This document shows, piece after piece, positions 51,024 through 59,373 of a DNA stretch of 64,000 nucleotides; positions within the stretch are counted from its first letter, which is position 1; each line of letters opens with the position of its first letter. Made by a program: the position numbers and the translations under genes. Source of the DNA: Salipiger sp. IMCC34102 (GTDB lineage: Bacteria; Pseudomonadota; Alphaproteobacteria; Rhodobacterales; Rhodobacteraceae); assembly GCF_004145405.1 (NCBI RefSeq), contig NZ_SELQ01000001.1, positions 372,001 through 436,000 on the forward strand. The letters are read 5' to 3'. The notes under the pieces are model-generated. The model did not search any database. It worked only from the letters and a program-made list of their open reading frames with translations, and was not told the DNA's origin.

Positions 51024-51575
51024 TTAGCTCGCCGGCATCGACGACACGCCGACCTGCGCGGGACGCAGCAGCCGGTCGTGCAGCAGGAACCCTTCGGTGG
51101 ACACGTCGATGATCTCGCCGGCCTTGGTGCCGGGCAAGGGCGCTTCGAACATCGCCTGGTGCAGGTTGGGGTCGAACTTGTCGCCGACCTCCGGCGTGAT
51201 CGGGTCGATGCCGTGTTTCTTGAAGACCGAAATCAGCTCCCGCATCGTCAATTCCACCCCCTCCAGCAGCGCGGCGTTCACCGCCTTCTCCGCCTCGTCG
51301 GTGGCCTTCAGTGCGCGGCGCAAGTTGTCGTAGACGGGCAGCAGGTCGCGCGCGAGCTTGGAGCCGCCGTAGTTCTCCGCCTCGCGGCGGTCGCGGTCGG
51401 CACGCTTGCGGGTGTTCTCGGCGTCGGCCAGCGCGCGCATCCACTTGTCGCGGAAATCGTCGCGCTCTGCCTCGATGTCGGCGATCCGGGCGAGGGTCTC
51501 GTCGCCGGCCGCGTCCATCTCGTCGCCCTCTGCGGCGAGGTCATCGAGGCTCATGGGTTCGTCTTGGTCAGCCAT
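51024..51575 (-). CDS. grpE: Nucleotide exchange factor GrpE
   Basis: 183 residues. GrpE releases ADP from DnaK. The N-terminal half is acidic and coiled-coil (about 5-75), and the C-terminal beta domain carries LLEGVELTMRELISVFKKHG and DPNLHQAMFEAP. It follows hrcA by 10 bases on the same strand. dnaK and dnaJ are encoded 50 kb away, at the left edge. Confidence 0.96.
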   Translation of the reverse strand: MADQDEPMSLDDLAAEGDEMDAAGDETLARIADIEAERDDFRDKWMRALADAENTRKRADRDRREAENYGGSKLARDLLPVYDNLRRALKATDEAEKAVNAALLEGVELTMRELISVFKKHGIDPITPEVGDKFDPNLHQAMFEAPLPGTKAGEIIDVSTEGFLLHDRLLRPAQVGVSSMPAS

Positions 51576-51585
51576 GTCAATTCCT

Positions 51586-52644
51586 TCAGGAGCGATCGGC
51601 GATCATCCGGCCGATGCGCTGCGCGGTGTAGTTCACGATGGGCACGATGCGCCCGTAATTCAGTCGGGTCGGACCAATGACGCCCACGGCGCCGATGATC
51701 TTACGGTCGGCGTTCATATAAGGAGAAACCACCAGAGAGGAACCCGAAAGTGAGAAAAGTTTGTTCTCGGACCCGATGAAAATGCGCACGCCATCGGCGT
51801 CGTCGGCCAGTTCCAAGAACTGCGCGATATCGCGCTTGCGTTCGAGATCATCGAAGAGGCTGCGAATGAGCTCGATGTCAGCACCATCGTCGCCCAGCAG
51901 GTTGCCGCGCCCGCGCACGATCAGGCGTTCGTTCGCCTCGCCCTCGTTCTCCCACAGCACCGCGCCCGATTGCACCAGCTCCGCTGCCAGCGTGTCGATC
52001 TCGCGCCGCCGCGCGGTGATCTCGCGCGCGATGGCGTCGCCCAGCGTGGACAGCGTCTGACCTTCCGCGATGGCGTTCAGGAAATTCGCCGCCTCGCGCA
52101 TCGAGGAAGGCGTCTGCCCCGGCGGCGGGGTGAACAGCCGGTTCTCCACGTGGCCGTCGGCGAAGACCAGCACGACCAGCGCGCGGTTGGCGGAGAGTGA
52201 GACGAACTCGATATGCTTGATCGGTGCCTCGTGCTTCGGCGTCAGCACGAGACTCGCCACCTGCGTCACGCCCGACAGCGCGGAGCCCACGCGATCCAGC
52301 ACCGCCCCTACGTCGGTGTCGTCGTCGGTCAGCGTCTGGTCGATCAGGCTGCGGTCGGGGTCGGACAGCTGGTTCACCTCCAGCAAGCCGTCGACGAACA
52401 TCCGCAGGCCGACCTGCGTCGGGATCCGCCCTGCGCTGACGTGCGGGCTGCCTAGAAGGCCGAGGTATTCGAGGTCGTTCATCACGTTGCGCACGGTGGC
52501 GGGGCTGACCTTGTCGGTCATCTCGCGCGAGAGCGTCCGCGATCCCACGGGGGCCCCCGTCTCCAGGTAGCCTTCCACGATACGGCGAAACACCTCGCGC
52601 GAACGGGCGTTCATCTGCTCGAGTTCTGGTGGGGTCCGGGGCAT
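51586..52644 (-). CDS. hrcA: Heat-inducible transcription repressor HrcA
   Basis: 352 residues. It represses chaperone genes at CIRCE operators with help from GroEL. The winged helix is near the start (VFRRIVEGYLETGAPVGSRTL, SPATVRNVMNDLEYLGLLGSPH, SAGRIPTQVGLRMFV) and the C-terminal IDD and GAF-like part ends with VVSPYMNADRKIIGAVGVIGPTRLNYGRI. I see no CIRCE inverted repeat near hrcA or grpE, nor in the dnaK tail region, so its targets (probably groESL) lie elsewhere. Confidence 0.96.
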   Translation of the reverse strand: MPRTPPELEQMNARSREVFRRIVEGYLETGAPVGSRTLSREMTDKVSPATVRNVMNDLEYLGLLGSPHVSAGRIPTQVGLRMFVDGLLEVNQLSDPDRSLIDQTLTDDDTDVGAVLDRVGSALSGVTQVASLVLTPKHEAPIKHIEFVSLSANRALVVLVFADGHVENRLFTPPPGQTPSSMREAANFLNAIAEGQTLSTLGDAIAREITARRREIDTLAAELVQSGAVLWENEGEANERLIVRGRGNLLGDDGADIELIRSLFDDLERKRDIAQFLELADDADGVRIFIGSENKLFSLSGSSLVVSPYMNADRKIIGAVGVIGPTRLNYGRIVPIVNYTAQRIGRMIADRS

Positions 52645-52692
52645 GATGGGTCACTCTGACGGGCGGTTGCGGGGACGTCAACGGGACTTGGA

Positions 52693-52701
52693 TTATCCAC
52701 A
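52693..52701 (+). promoter_or_regulatory. Consensus DnaA box between hrcA and rph
   Basis: TTATCCACA is an exact match to the DnaA box consensus, placed in the 101-base divergent gap, 49 bases before hrcA and 45 bases before rph. It could let DnaA influence either gene. A single 9-mer match can occur by chance. Confidence 0.45.
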
Positions 52702-52745
52702 TGGGCGGCGTATGCCCCTCCCGCAACCCATGAAGGAGCACCGCC

Positions 52746-53453
52746 ATGCGCCCATCCGGCCGCGAAACCACCCAAATGCGCGACGTCACGATCGAGACGG
52801 GCGTCACCCGCCACGCCGAAGGCAGCTGCATGATCCGCGTGGGCGACACGCATGTGCTCTGCACCGCAAGCGTGGACGAGCGCGTGCCCTCCTTCATGAA
52901 GAACTCGGGCCTGGGCTGGGTGACGGCGGAATACGGGATGCTGCCGCGCGCGACGCACACCCGGATGCGGCGCGAGGCCAAAACCAGCCAGTCTGGCCGC
53001 ACGCAGGAAATTCAGCGGCTGATCGGGCGCTCGTTGCGCGCGGGCGTCGACCGGGTGGCCTTGGGCGAGCGCCAGATCCAGATCGACTGCGACGTGATCC
53101 AGGCCGACGGCGGGACCCGCTGTGCAGCGATCACCGGCGGTTGGGTCGCTCTGAAACTAGCGGTCAACCAACTGATGAAGGCGGGCCTCGTCACCTCCGA
53201 CCCGCTCGTAGAGCCTGTGGCCGCTGTGTCTTGCGGCATTTATGCCGGTCAGGAAGTGCTCGACCTTGATTACCCCGAGGATTCCGAGGCCGGCGTCGAC
53301 GGCAATTTCATCATGACCGCCGGAAAGCTGGTCGAGGTGCAGATGTCCGCCGAAGGGTCCACTTTCACCCGCGGCCAGATGGACAAGCTTCTGGACCTTG
53401 CCGAGACCGGCATCGCAGAGCTCAACCGCATTCAGTTGGAGGCCGTCGGGTGA
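52746..53453 (+). CDS. rph: Ribonuclease PH
   Basis: 235 residues. A phosphorolytic 3'-5' exonuclease that trims tRNA precursors. The family regions are complete: [62 protein letters not shown] and [16 protein letters not shown]-type motif. AAGGAGCACCGCC precedes the ATG. It is first in the rph-rdgB-hemW operon and its TGA overlaps the rdgB GTG. Confidence 0.97.
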   Translation: MRPSGRETTQMRDVTIETGVTRHAEGSCMIRVGDTHVLCTASVDERVPSFMKNSGLGWVTAEYGMLPRATHTRMRREAKTSQSGRTQEIQRLIGRSLRAGVDRVALGERQIQIDCDVIQADGGTRCAAITGGWVALKLAVNQLMKAGLVTSDPLVEPVAAVSCGIYAGQEVLDLDYPEDSEAGVDGNFIMTAGKLVEVQMSAEGSTFTRGQMDKLLDLAETGIAELNRIQLEAVG

Positions 53454-54058
53454 GGCGCTTCGAGGGGTCGGAACTGGTCATCGCCACCCACAACACGGGC
53501 AAGCGGGACGAGATCGCCGACCTGCTGTCCGAATACGGCGTGACGCTGACCAGCAACGCCGATCACGGCCTGCCCGAACCGGAGGAGACGGAAGAGACCT
53601 TCGTCGGCAACGCCCGGATCAAGGCGCATGCCGCGGCCAAGGCCACCGGCCTGCCCGCGCTGGCCGACGACAGCGGGTTACAGATCGCGGCTCTCGACGG
53701 TCAGCCCGGCGTGCGCACCGCCGATTGGGCGGAAACGCCGAAAGGGCGCGATTTCGACATGGCCATGCGCCGTGCCTTCGACGCGCTCGAAGACATCAGC
53801 GCCCCCCACCCGCGCACCGCGCGGTTTTGCTGCACGCTTGTCTTGGCCTGGCCCGACGGCCATGACGAGGTGTTCGAGGGCACGATCGACGGCCGGATCG
53901 TCTGGCCCGGTCGCGGCGACCAAGGCCACGGTTACGATCCCATTTTCCAACCCGACGGGCATGAACAGACCTTCGGTGAAATGGATCGCTGGGAAAAGAA
54001 CCGCATGAGCCACCGCGCCGACGCCTTCGCCAAGCTTGTGGCGGGCTGCTTTGCCTGA
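53450..54058 (+). CDS. rdgB: dITP/XTP pyrophosphatase, RdgB/HAM1 type
   Basis: 202 residues. It removes non-canonical purine triphosphates from the nucleotide pool. Signatures: [17 protein letters not shown] (N-terminal), [28 protein letters not shown], and GHGYDPIF and [10 protein letters not shown] near the end. The start is GTG, overlapping the rph stop (GTGA). Confidence 0.96.
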   Translation: MRRFEGSELVIATHNTGKRDEIADLLSEYGVTLTSNADHGLPEPEETEETFVGNARIKAHAAAKATGLPALADDSGLQIAALDGQPGVRTADWAETPKGRDFDMAMRRAFDALEDISAPHPRTARFCCTLVLAWPDGHDEVFEGTIDGRIVWPGRGDQGHGYDPIFQPDGHEQTFGEMDRWEKNRMSHRADAFAKLVAGCFA

Positions 54059-55205
54059 AGACTGGCGCCACGGGGGCTTCGGCCTCTACCTGCATTGGCC
54101 GTTCTGCCAGGCGAAGTGCCCCTATTGCGACTTCAACAGCCACGTCGTCGACCACATCGACGAGGATCGCTGGGCGCGGGCCTATCTGTCCGAAATCGCG
54201 CGCCTGGGTGCCGAGACCGAAGGCCGCGTGCTCAATTCGGTTTTCTTCGGTGGGGGCACGCCCTCCATGATGTCAGCTGACTTGGTCGACCGGCTGTTAC
54301 GGGCGATCCGCGCGACTTGGCCCGCGTCGAACGACATCGAGATCACGCTCGAGGCGAACCCCACGTCGACGGAGGCCGACCGTTTCGAAGGGTATCGCGC
54401 AGCCGGCGTCAATCGTGTGTCGCTCGGGATGCAGGCCCTGAACGACACCGATCTGCGGCGCCTTGGCCGAATGCACAGCGTACGGGAGGCCATGCGCGCC
54501 TTGGACATCGCACGCGACACCTTCGACCGGATCAGCTTCGACCTGATCTACGCCCGACAGGACCAGACATTGCAAGATTGGACAGCAGAGCTGACCCTTG
54601 CGCTGTCCTTCGCGGGCGAGCACCTGTCGCTCTACCAGCTGACGATCGAAGACGGGACGGTGTTCGGGGCCCGCGCGGCACGGGGTCAGCTTCGCGGTCT
54701 GCCGGACGAAGACAGCGGGGCCGACCTTTATTTCGCGACGCAAACCCTTTGCGAAGAGGCTGGGCTTCCCGCCTATGAAACCTCGAACCATGCCAAACCT
54801 GGGCAAGAGAGCCTGCACAACCGTATTTACTGGCAATCCGGCGATTATGTCGGGATCGGTCCCGGGGCCCAAGGGCGTCTGACCCTCGGCGGCGCACGGT
54901 ATGCCACCGCGACCCCCCTCGCCCCGCTTGCCTGGTTGCGCGCCGTCGAAACGACAGGCGCAGGCGAAGAGCCGCGAGAGGCCCTGTCTGCCGACGAGCA
55001 CCTGACGGAGATGCTTTTGATGGGCCTTCGCCTGACGGAAGGTCTGGACCGTACGCGGCTTGCGGCGAACGGCTACGACGCTGCCAACCCCAAGGAACGC
55101 GAACTCGTCGACCTCGGCTTGATCGCCGAAGATCCCGACCGCCTGCGCGTGACGCGGAACGGCCGTCCCGTTCTGAACGGCGTCCTTCGCAGCCTTCTGT
55201 CCTGA
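54051..55205 (+). CDS. hemW: Radical SAM haem chaperone HemW
   Basis: 384 residues. HemW binds haem and SAM and helps deliver haem; it is a HemN relative that is not itself a coproporphyrinogen oxidase. The radical SAM cluster is C19-xxx-C23-xx-C26 (FCQAKCPYCDF). Later motifs FFGGGTPSMM and QDQTLQDWTAEL are typical. The start is not ATG: TTG at 54051 overlaps the rdgB stop by 8 bases and gives the usual EDWRxGGFGLY beginning; TTG at 54036 is an alternative. Its stop abuts the parB stop. Confidence 0.92.
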   Translation: MPEDWRHGGFGLYLHWPFCQAKCPYCDFNSHVVDHIDEDRWARAYLSEIARLGAETEGRVLNSVFFGGGTPSMMSADLVDRLLRAIRATWPASNDIEITLEANPTSTEADRFEGYRAAGVNRVSLGMQALNDTDLRRLGRMHSVREAMRALDIARDTFDRISFDLIYARQDQTLQDWTAELTLALSFAGEHLSLYQLTIEDGTVFGARAARGQLRGLPDEDSGADLYFATQTLCEEAGLPAYETSNHAKPGQESLHNRIYWQSGDYVGIGPGAQGRLTLGGARYATATPLAPLAWLRAVETTGAGEEPREALSADEHLTEMLLMGLRLTEGLDRTRLAANGYDAANPKERELVDLGLIAEDPDRLRVTRNGRPVLNGVLRSLLS

Positions 55206-56090
55206 TCAGGACCCACCCAGCATCCGCATCAGGTCATCCAACTGGCCCAGGTCGCGGTATTGCACCGTGACCTTGCCACCTTCCTGTCCTGCGGTGTGAT
55301 CGATGGAAACCTGCATCCCCGTACTGGCCGACAACTCTCGTTCGAGGGCGACGGTATCGGGATCCTTGACCGGCTTCGACCGGGACGACCCGCGGGAGGT
55401 CTTCTCCGGCGTTTTCACCAGTTTCTCGGCCGCGCGAACGGAAAGTCCTTTGCTGATGATCTGCTTGGCGAGATCCGTCGCCTTGTCATGCCCGATGAGC
55501 GTGCGCGCGTGGCCGGCGCTCAACTTGCCTTCGGCCAGCCATTCCAGAACGTCCTCGGGGAGGTTCAGCAGGCGCATCTGGTTCGCGATATGGCTGCGGC
55601 TTTTACCCAAGGCCGATGCTAACTGGTCCTGCGTATGACCGAACCGATCCATCAACTGCCGATAGCCGGTCGCCTCGTCCACCGGATTGAGGTCGGCACG
55701 CTGAATGTTCTCGATGATTGCGATTTCGAGGACCTCGGTGTCGTCGAACTCTCGCACGAGAACCGGAATATCGTGCTTGCGCGCGATCTGGGAAGCCCGC
55801 CAGCGGCGCTCGCCCGCGACGATCTGATAGTCGTCCTCGCTTCCCGGAAGACGCCGAACGATCAGCGGCTGGATCACGCCCTTCTCGGAGATGCTGGCGG
55901 CGAGGTCCTGCAACGCCTGCTCGTCGAACCTGCGACGAGGCTGATCGGGATTGGGGTGTACGCGCTCGATTGGAACGACGAGATCGGGGGTCGGCCGCTG
56001 CGTCTCGGTCACGGGCTCCGGTTGATGCACATCGGACATCAGCGCGGACAGGCCGCGGCCCAGCCCACGGGATTTGGGAGGTTGCGACAT
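55206..56090 (-). CDS. parB: Chromosome partitioning protein ParB
   Basis: 294 residues. A CTPase that loads at parS and spreads along DNA to organise the origin. N-terminal RGLGRGLSAL; CTP-binding/ParB-Srx region with VPIERVHPNPDQPRRRF and AGERRWRASQIA; central helix-turn-helix (TQDQLASALGKSRSHIANQMRLLNLP) that reads parS; C-terminal dimerisation domain. Its ATG shares one base with the parA stop. parS sites lie in rsmG and mnmG just upstream. Confidence 0.97.
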   Translation of the reverse strand: MSQPPKSRGLGRGLSALMSDVHQPEPVTETQRPTPDLVVPIERVHPNPDQPRRRFDEQALQDLAASISEKGVIQPLIVRRLPGSEDDYQIVAGERRWRASQIARKHDIPVLVREFDDTEVLEIAIIENIQRADLNPVDEATGYRQLMDRFGHTQDQLASALGKSRSHIANQMRLLNLPEDVLEWLAEGKLSAGHARTLIGHDKATDLAKQIISKGLSVRAAEKLVKTPEKTSRGSSRSKPVKDPDTVALERELSASTGMQVSIDHTAGQEGGKVTVQYRDLGQLDDLMRMLGGS

Positions 56091-56908
56091 CAGCTGGCCT
56101 TTCGCAGAGAGGGTTTCGTTTTCGACAGGATTTCCGCTGCAAGCGCGCGATACGCCAAGCTACCCGCGGACTGGCTGTCATAAGACAGGGCCGGCATCGC
56201 GTAGGACGGCGCCTCGGACAGGCGGACGTTGCGGGGAATGACCGTCTTGAAGACGAGATCGCCCAGGTTATCCCGGGCGTCGGCTTCAACCTGTTGAGAC
56301 AGGTTGTTTCGGCGGTCGTACATCGTCAGAACGATACCCTCAATCCGCAAATTTTTGTTCGCGTTCTGCCGAACCTCCCGGATCGTCAGCATGAGCTGCG
56401 ACAATCCTTCGAGCGCGAAGAATTCGCTTTGCAGCGGCACGACGACGGAATGGGAGGCCACCATGGCATTCACCGTCAAGATATTGAGCGACGGCGGGCA
56501 ATCGATCAGGATATAGTCCAACCCAAGGTCATCCATCGACAATTGCCGCAGGGCATCGTGCAGGAGATAACTCCGCTTTTCGTTCGAGATCAATTCGATG
56601 TCTGCAGAGCTGAGATCCGTGGTCGCGGGAATGAGCGTGAGATTTTCGAAGTCGGTTTTCTGAATCGCCGCCTCTGGAGACGCATCGCCCAAAAGGAAGT
56701 CATAGGTGGTAACCGCGCGATCATGGCTGGAAATACCGAGGCCGGTCGATGCGTTCCCTTGGGGATCTAGGTCGATCAAAAGCACCTTCTGCCCCTGCTC
56801 GGCCAAGGCCGCGCCAAGGTTGATCGTCGTCGTGGTCTTGCCCACCCCACCCTTCTGATTAGCGACCGCGATGATCCGCGTACGGGATTTAGCTTCGGAG
56901 GTTCCCAC
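56090..56908 (-). CDS. parA: Chromosome partitioning ATPase ParA
   Basis: 272 residues. The Walker-type ATPase that moves ParB-parS complexes. Deviant Walker A KGGVGKTT at residues 19-26, Walker A' LLIDLDPQGNASTG and YILIDCPPSLN. The start chosen is GTG at 56908, which has AAGGA exactly 8 bases upstream and overlaps the rsmG stop by 20 bases; TTG at 56929 is less likely. Confidence 0.96.
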   Translation of the reverse strand: MGTSEAKSRTRIIAVANQKGGVGKTTTTINLGAALAEQGQKVLLIDLDPQGNASTGLGISSHDRAVTTYDFLLGDASPEAAIQKTDFENLTLIPATTDLSSADIELISNEKRSYLLHDALRQLSMDDLGLDYILIDCPPSLNILTVNAMVASHSVVVPLQSEFFALEGLSQLMLTIREVRQNANKNLRIEGIVLTMYDRRNNLSQQVEADARDNLGDLVFKTVIPRNVRLSEAPSYAMPALSYDSQSAGSLAYRALAAEILSKTKPSLRKAS

Positions 56909-57515
56909 GGATGATGTCCTTGATGACAAGAATGCGAGCGTCAGGTTGTGTCAAACTTTGAACGGCGTGGCAAGTGAACTGCCAGGTCTCACGAGCGGTT
57001 TCCAGCTCTTCGGATGCCGTGCGGCCCTTGGGAAAAATGGCAGTACCGCCGGCTTTCAGTAGCGGTTCCGAGTGCGCAAGCAGGTCTGTCAATGGCGCAA
57101 GCGCCCTGGCCGTCACGATCTCCGCTGGATCGAGAAAGACCTCTTCGATCCGAACGGCGTGAATCGAAGCATTCAGTTTCAGTTCTCGAATGACGGTCCG
57201 CAAAAAAGCGGCCTTTCTCTGATCGCTCTCGACAAGGTTAATTCTTCGGTGCGGTGCATAATATTTCGCATGAATTGCCAGAACCAATCCCGGTAAGCCG
57301 CCTCCGCTGCCGATATCCGTAATCAGTGATGCGTCCTTTGAAATAAGCGGTGCTATCTGTAAGCTATCTAGGATATGACGCTCCCAGAGCTCATCAAGCT
57401 GACTGCTGGCAACCAGGTTGATCCGCTTAGTCCATTTTGTCAGTAAGTCTTCATAGGCACGCAGATCGTCCCATGTTTCACGTGAAACATCTTTGAAAGC
57501 GGGATTAGCCTGCAT
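56889..57515 (-). CDS. rsmG: 16S rRNA m7G527 methyltransferase RsmG (GidB)
   Basis: 208 residues. It methylates G527 of 16S rRNA. The N-terminal FKDVSRETWDDLRAYEDLL includes VSRET, encoded by a perfect parS site. The SAM motif is DIGSGGGLPGLVLA at about residue 65. It overlaps mnmG by 11 bases and parA by 20 bases. Its DNA is lower in GC (about 50% in the stretch 57181-57420) than the rest of the window. Confidence 0.96.
   Translation of the reverse strand: MQANPAFKDVSRETWDDLRAYEDLLTKWTKRINLVASSQLDELWERHILDSLQIAPLISKDASLITDIGSGGGLPGLVLAIHAKYYAPHRRINLVESDQRKAAFLRTVIRELKLNASIHAVRIEEVFLDPAEIVTARALAPLTDLLAHSEPLLKAGGTAIFPKGRTASEELETARETWQFTCHAVQSLTQPDARILVIKDIIRGNLRS
57474..57489. promoter_or_regulatory. 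parS site 1, inside rsmG
   Basis: TGTTTCACGTGAAACA is an exact copy of the 16-bp parS consensus to which ParB binds. It lies near the rsmG start and encodes VSRET in that gene. It is about 1.4 kb from parB. Confidence 0.92.
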
Positions 57516-59373
57516 GAGCCCGTCGATCTTTTTTCACCGACGCCCGTATGAGTAAGAGAGCCGCCGGTGTCATACCTTCAATTCGGGAAACTTCGTACAT
57601 CGAGCGCGGCTTGGCGCGCGCAATCTTCGACTTCAACTCGTTCGAAAGCCCGGACAACACGTCGTAGTTGAAGTCATGAGGAACGGGCTCGTTCTCCAAG
57701 GCCTGCAATGCAGCAGCATCGCGTTGCTGACGTTCCGCATAGGTGGCATAAAGCGCATCATTGCGAAGCTGCTCACCGATAGCGTTGGGGATCGATGCCG
57801 TTTCGGATACGAGTTCCCGTATAATTTTGAACGACATATCAGCCAAAGTTAAAGCATCAGCCGCCGAGCGCGTGGGTGCTGACCTATTCAAGCGCACGCC
57901 GCGATCCGCAAGCTTCTCGGCCGGTATCATCGACTTCGACAGCAGCGCCTGGCCAGCTTCGATTTGATCACGTTTTGCGGTGAAGGCATCCCATCTTTCG
58001 TCCGAGACTAGCCCAATGGTTCGGCCAATCGGGGTCAACCGACGGTCTGCATTATCCGCCCGCAGGAGCAATCTATACTCCGCCCGGGATGTGAACATCC
58101 GATATGGTTCGGTGACACCCATCTTCGTCAGATCGTCATTCATTACGCCTAAATAGCTGTCAGTCCGGCTGAAGATGTACGGTTCCTGCCGCTTCACCTT
58201 CCGGGCCGCGTTCAATCCGGCCACCAAACCTTGGCCGGCCGCTTCTTCGTAGCCCGTCGTGCCGTTGATCTGCCCTGCGAGATAGAGGTTCGGACAGGCC
58301 TTCAACGAAAAGTCAGCGTGCAAGGCCCTGGGATCGATATAGTCATACTCGATCGCGTAGCCGGGCTGCAGGATCTTGGCGTCTTCCAAGCCCTTCATGG
58401 AATGCACGTAATCGTTTTGGACGTCCTCCGGCAGAGAGGTCGAAATACCGTTCGGATAGACCACATCACTGTTCAGACCTTCCGGCTCCAGGAACACCAA
58501 ATGCGAGTCCTTGTCCGCGAAACGCGTGACCTTGTCTTCGATGGATGGGCAATACCGCGGTCCCACCCCATCGATATGGCCCCCATACATCGCAGAACGA
58601 GAAAGGTTGGCGACAATGATCTCGTGCGTCCGGGAATTGGTCTCCGTGACGCCGCACGCGATCTGTTTGGCGCCTGGCTCTGTCGAGAGGAAGGAGAACA
58701 GCGAGGGCTCCTCGTCCGCCTCCTGTCGTCCTACAGCATTCCAGTCGATCGAGGACGACGCCAAGCGCGGTGGCGTGCCGGTCTTGAGGCGACCGATGGG
58801 AAGATCCATGCCGCGGAGCTGTTGCGCCATCTCGGTCGATGCTGCGGCGCCGATCCGTCCACCCGGAAGCTGCCGATCACCGATGTGGATAACGCCGCCG
58901 AGGAAGGTTCCGGTGGTCAAGACGACCGTCGCCGCGTGCATTTCTTCAGACGCGGTCCGAATACCGCAAACGACATCCCCATCGAACAGCAGCCCGGTGA
59001 CCTCACCTTCTATCAAGGTCAGGTTGTCCTGTTCTGCAACAATTTGCTGCATCGCCTGCTGATAAAGCGCGCGATCCGATTGCGTTCTGGGTCCGCGTAC
59101 GGCGGGCCCTTTCGTTCGATTGAGCAACCGAAACTGGATGCCGGACGCATCGGCGGCCAACCCCATGGCTCCGCCTAGGGCGTCGATTTCTCGCACCAAA
59201 TGCCCTTTACCCAACCCGCCGATTGCGGGGTTGCAGGACATTACACCGATATCCGACGCCTTCATCGTGACAAGCGCCGCGGTGCAACCAGTCCGAGCGC
59301 TTGCCAAGGCGGCCTCGCAGCCAGCATGGCCAGCGCCGATAACGATGACTTCAAAATGTTTCACGTGAAACAC
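57505..59373 (-). CDS. mnmG: tRNA uridine 5-carboxymethylaminomethyl modification enzyme MnmG (GidA)
   Basis: 622 residues. A FAD enzyme that modifies the wobble uridine of tRNAs with MnmE. The dinucleotide-binding motif VIGAGHAGCEAALASAR is near the start; later motifs include CNPAIGGLGKGHLVREIDALGG, TGTFLGGVIHIGDRQLPGGR, and INGTTGYEEAAGQGLVAGLNA. It starts with GTG at 59373, directly after the mnmE TAG. The first codons (FHVKH) carry parS site 2. Confidence 0.97.
   Translation of the reverse strand: MFHVKHFEVIVIGAGHAGCEAALASARTGCTAALVTMKASDIGVMSCNPAIGGLGKGHLVREIDALGGAMGLAADASGIQFRLLNRTKGPAVRGPRTQSDRALYQQAMQQIVAEQDNLTLIEGEVTGLLFDGDVVCGIRTASEEMHAATVVLTTGTFLGGVIHIGDRQLPGGRIGAAASTEMAQQLRGMDLPIGRLKTGTPPRLASSSIDWNAVGRQEADEEPSLFSFLSTEPGAKQIACGVTETNSRTHEIIVANLSRSAMYGGHIDGVGPRYCPSIEDKVTRFADKDSHLVFLEPEGLNSDVVYPNGISTSLPEDVQNDYVHSMKGLEDAKILQPGYAIEYDYIDPRALHADFSLKACPNLYLAGQINGTTGYEEAAGQGLVAGLNAARKVKRQEPYIFSRTDSYLGVMNDDLTKMGVTEPYRMFTSRAEYRLLLRADNADRRLTPIGRTIGLVSDERWDAFTAKRDQIEAGQALLSKSMIPAEKLADRGVRLNRSAPTRSAADALTLADMSFKIIRELVSETASIPNAIGEQLRNDALYATYAERQQRDAAALQALENEPVPHDFNYDVLSGLSNELKSKIARAKPRSMYEVSRIEGMTPAALLLIRASVKKDRRAHAG
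59357..59372. promoter_or_regulatory. parS site 2, mnmE/mnmG junction
   Basis: TGTTTCACGTGAAACA, a second perfect parS. It spans the first codons of mnmG, 2 bases past the mnmE stop. The two sites are 1.88 kb apart. Confidence 0.92.

Noticed and set aside
51586-52745. CIRCE operator expected near hrcA-grpE
   Set aside because: No TTAGCACTC-N9-GAGTGCTAA-like inverted repeat is present in the hrcA/rph gap or the hrcA/grpE junction.
54036-54050. TTG at 54036 as hemW start
   Set aside because: It would overlap rdgB by 23 bases and add MWRAA not expected in homologues; TTG at 54051 starts closer to the conserved beginning. Neither has a strong ribosome site, so it remains open.
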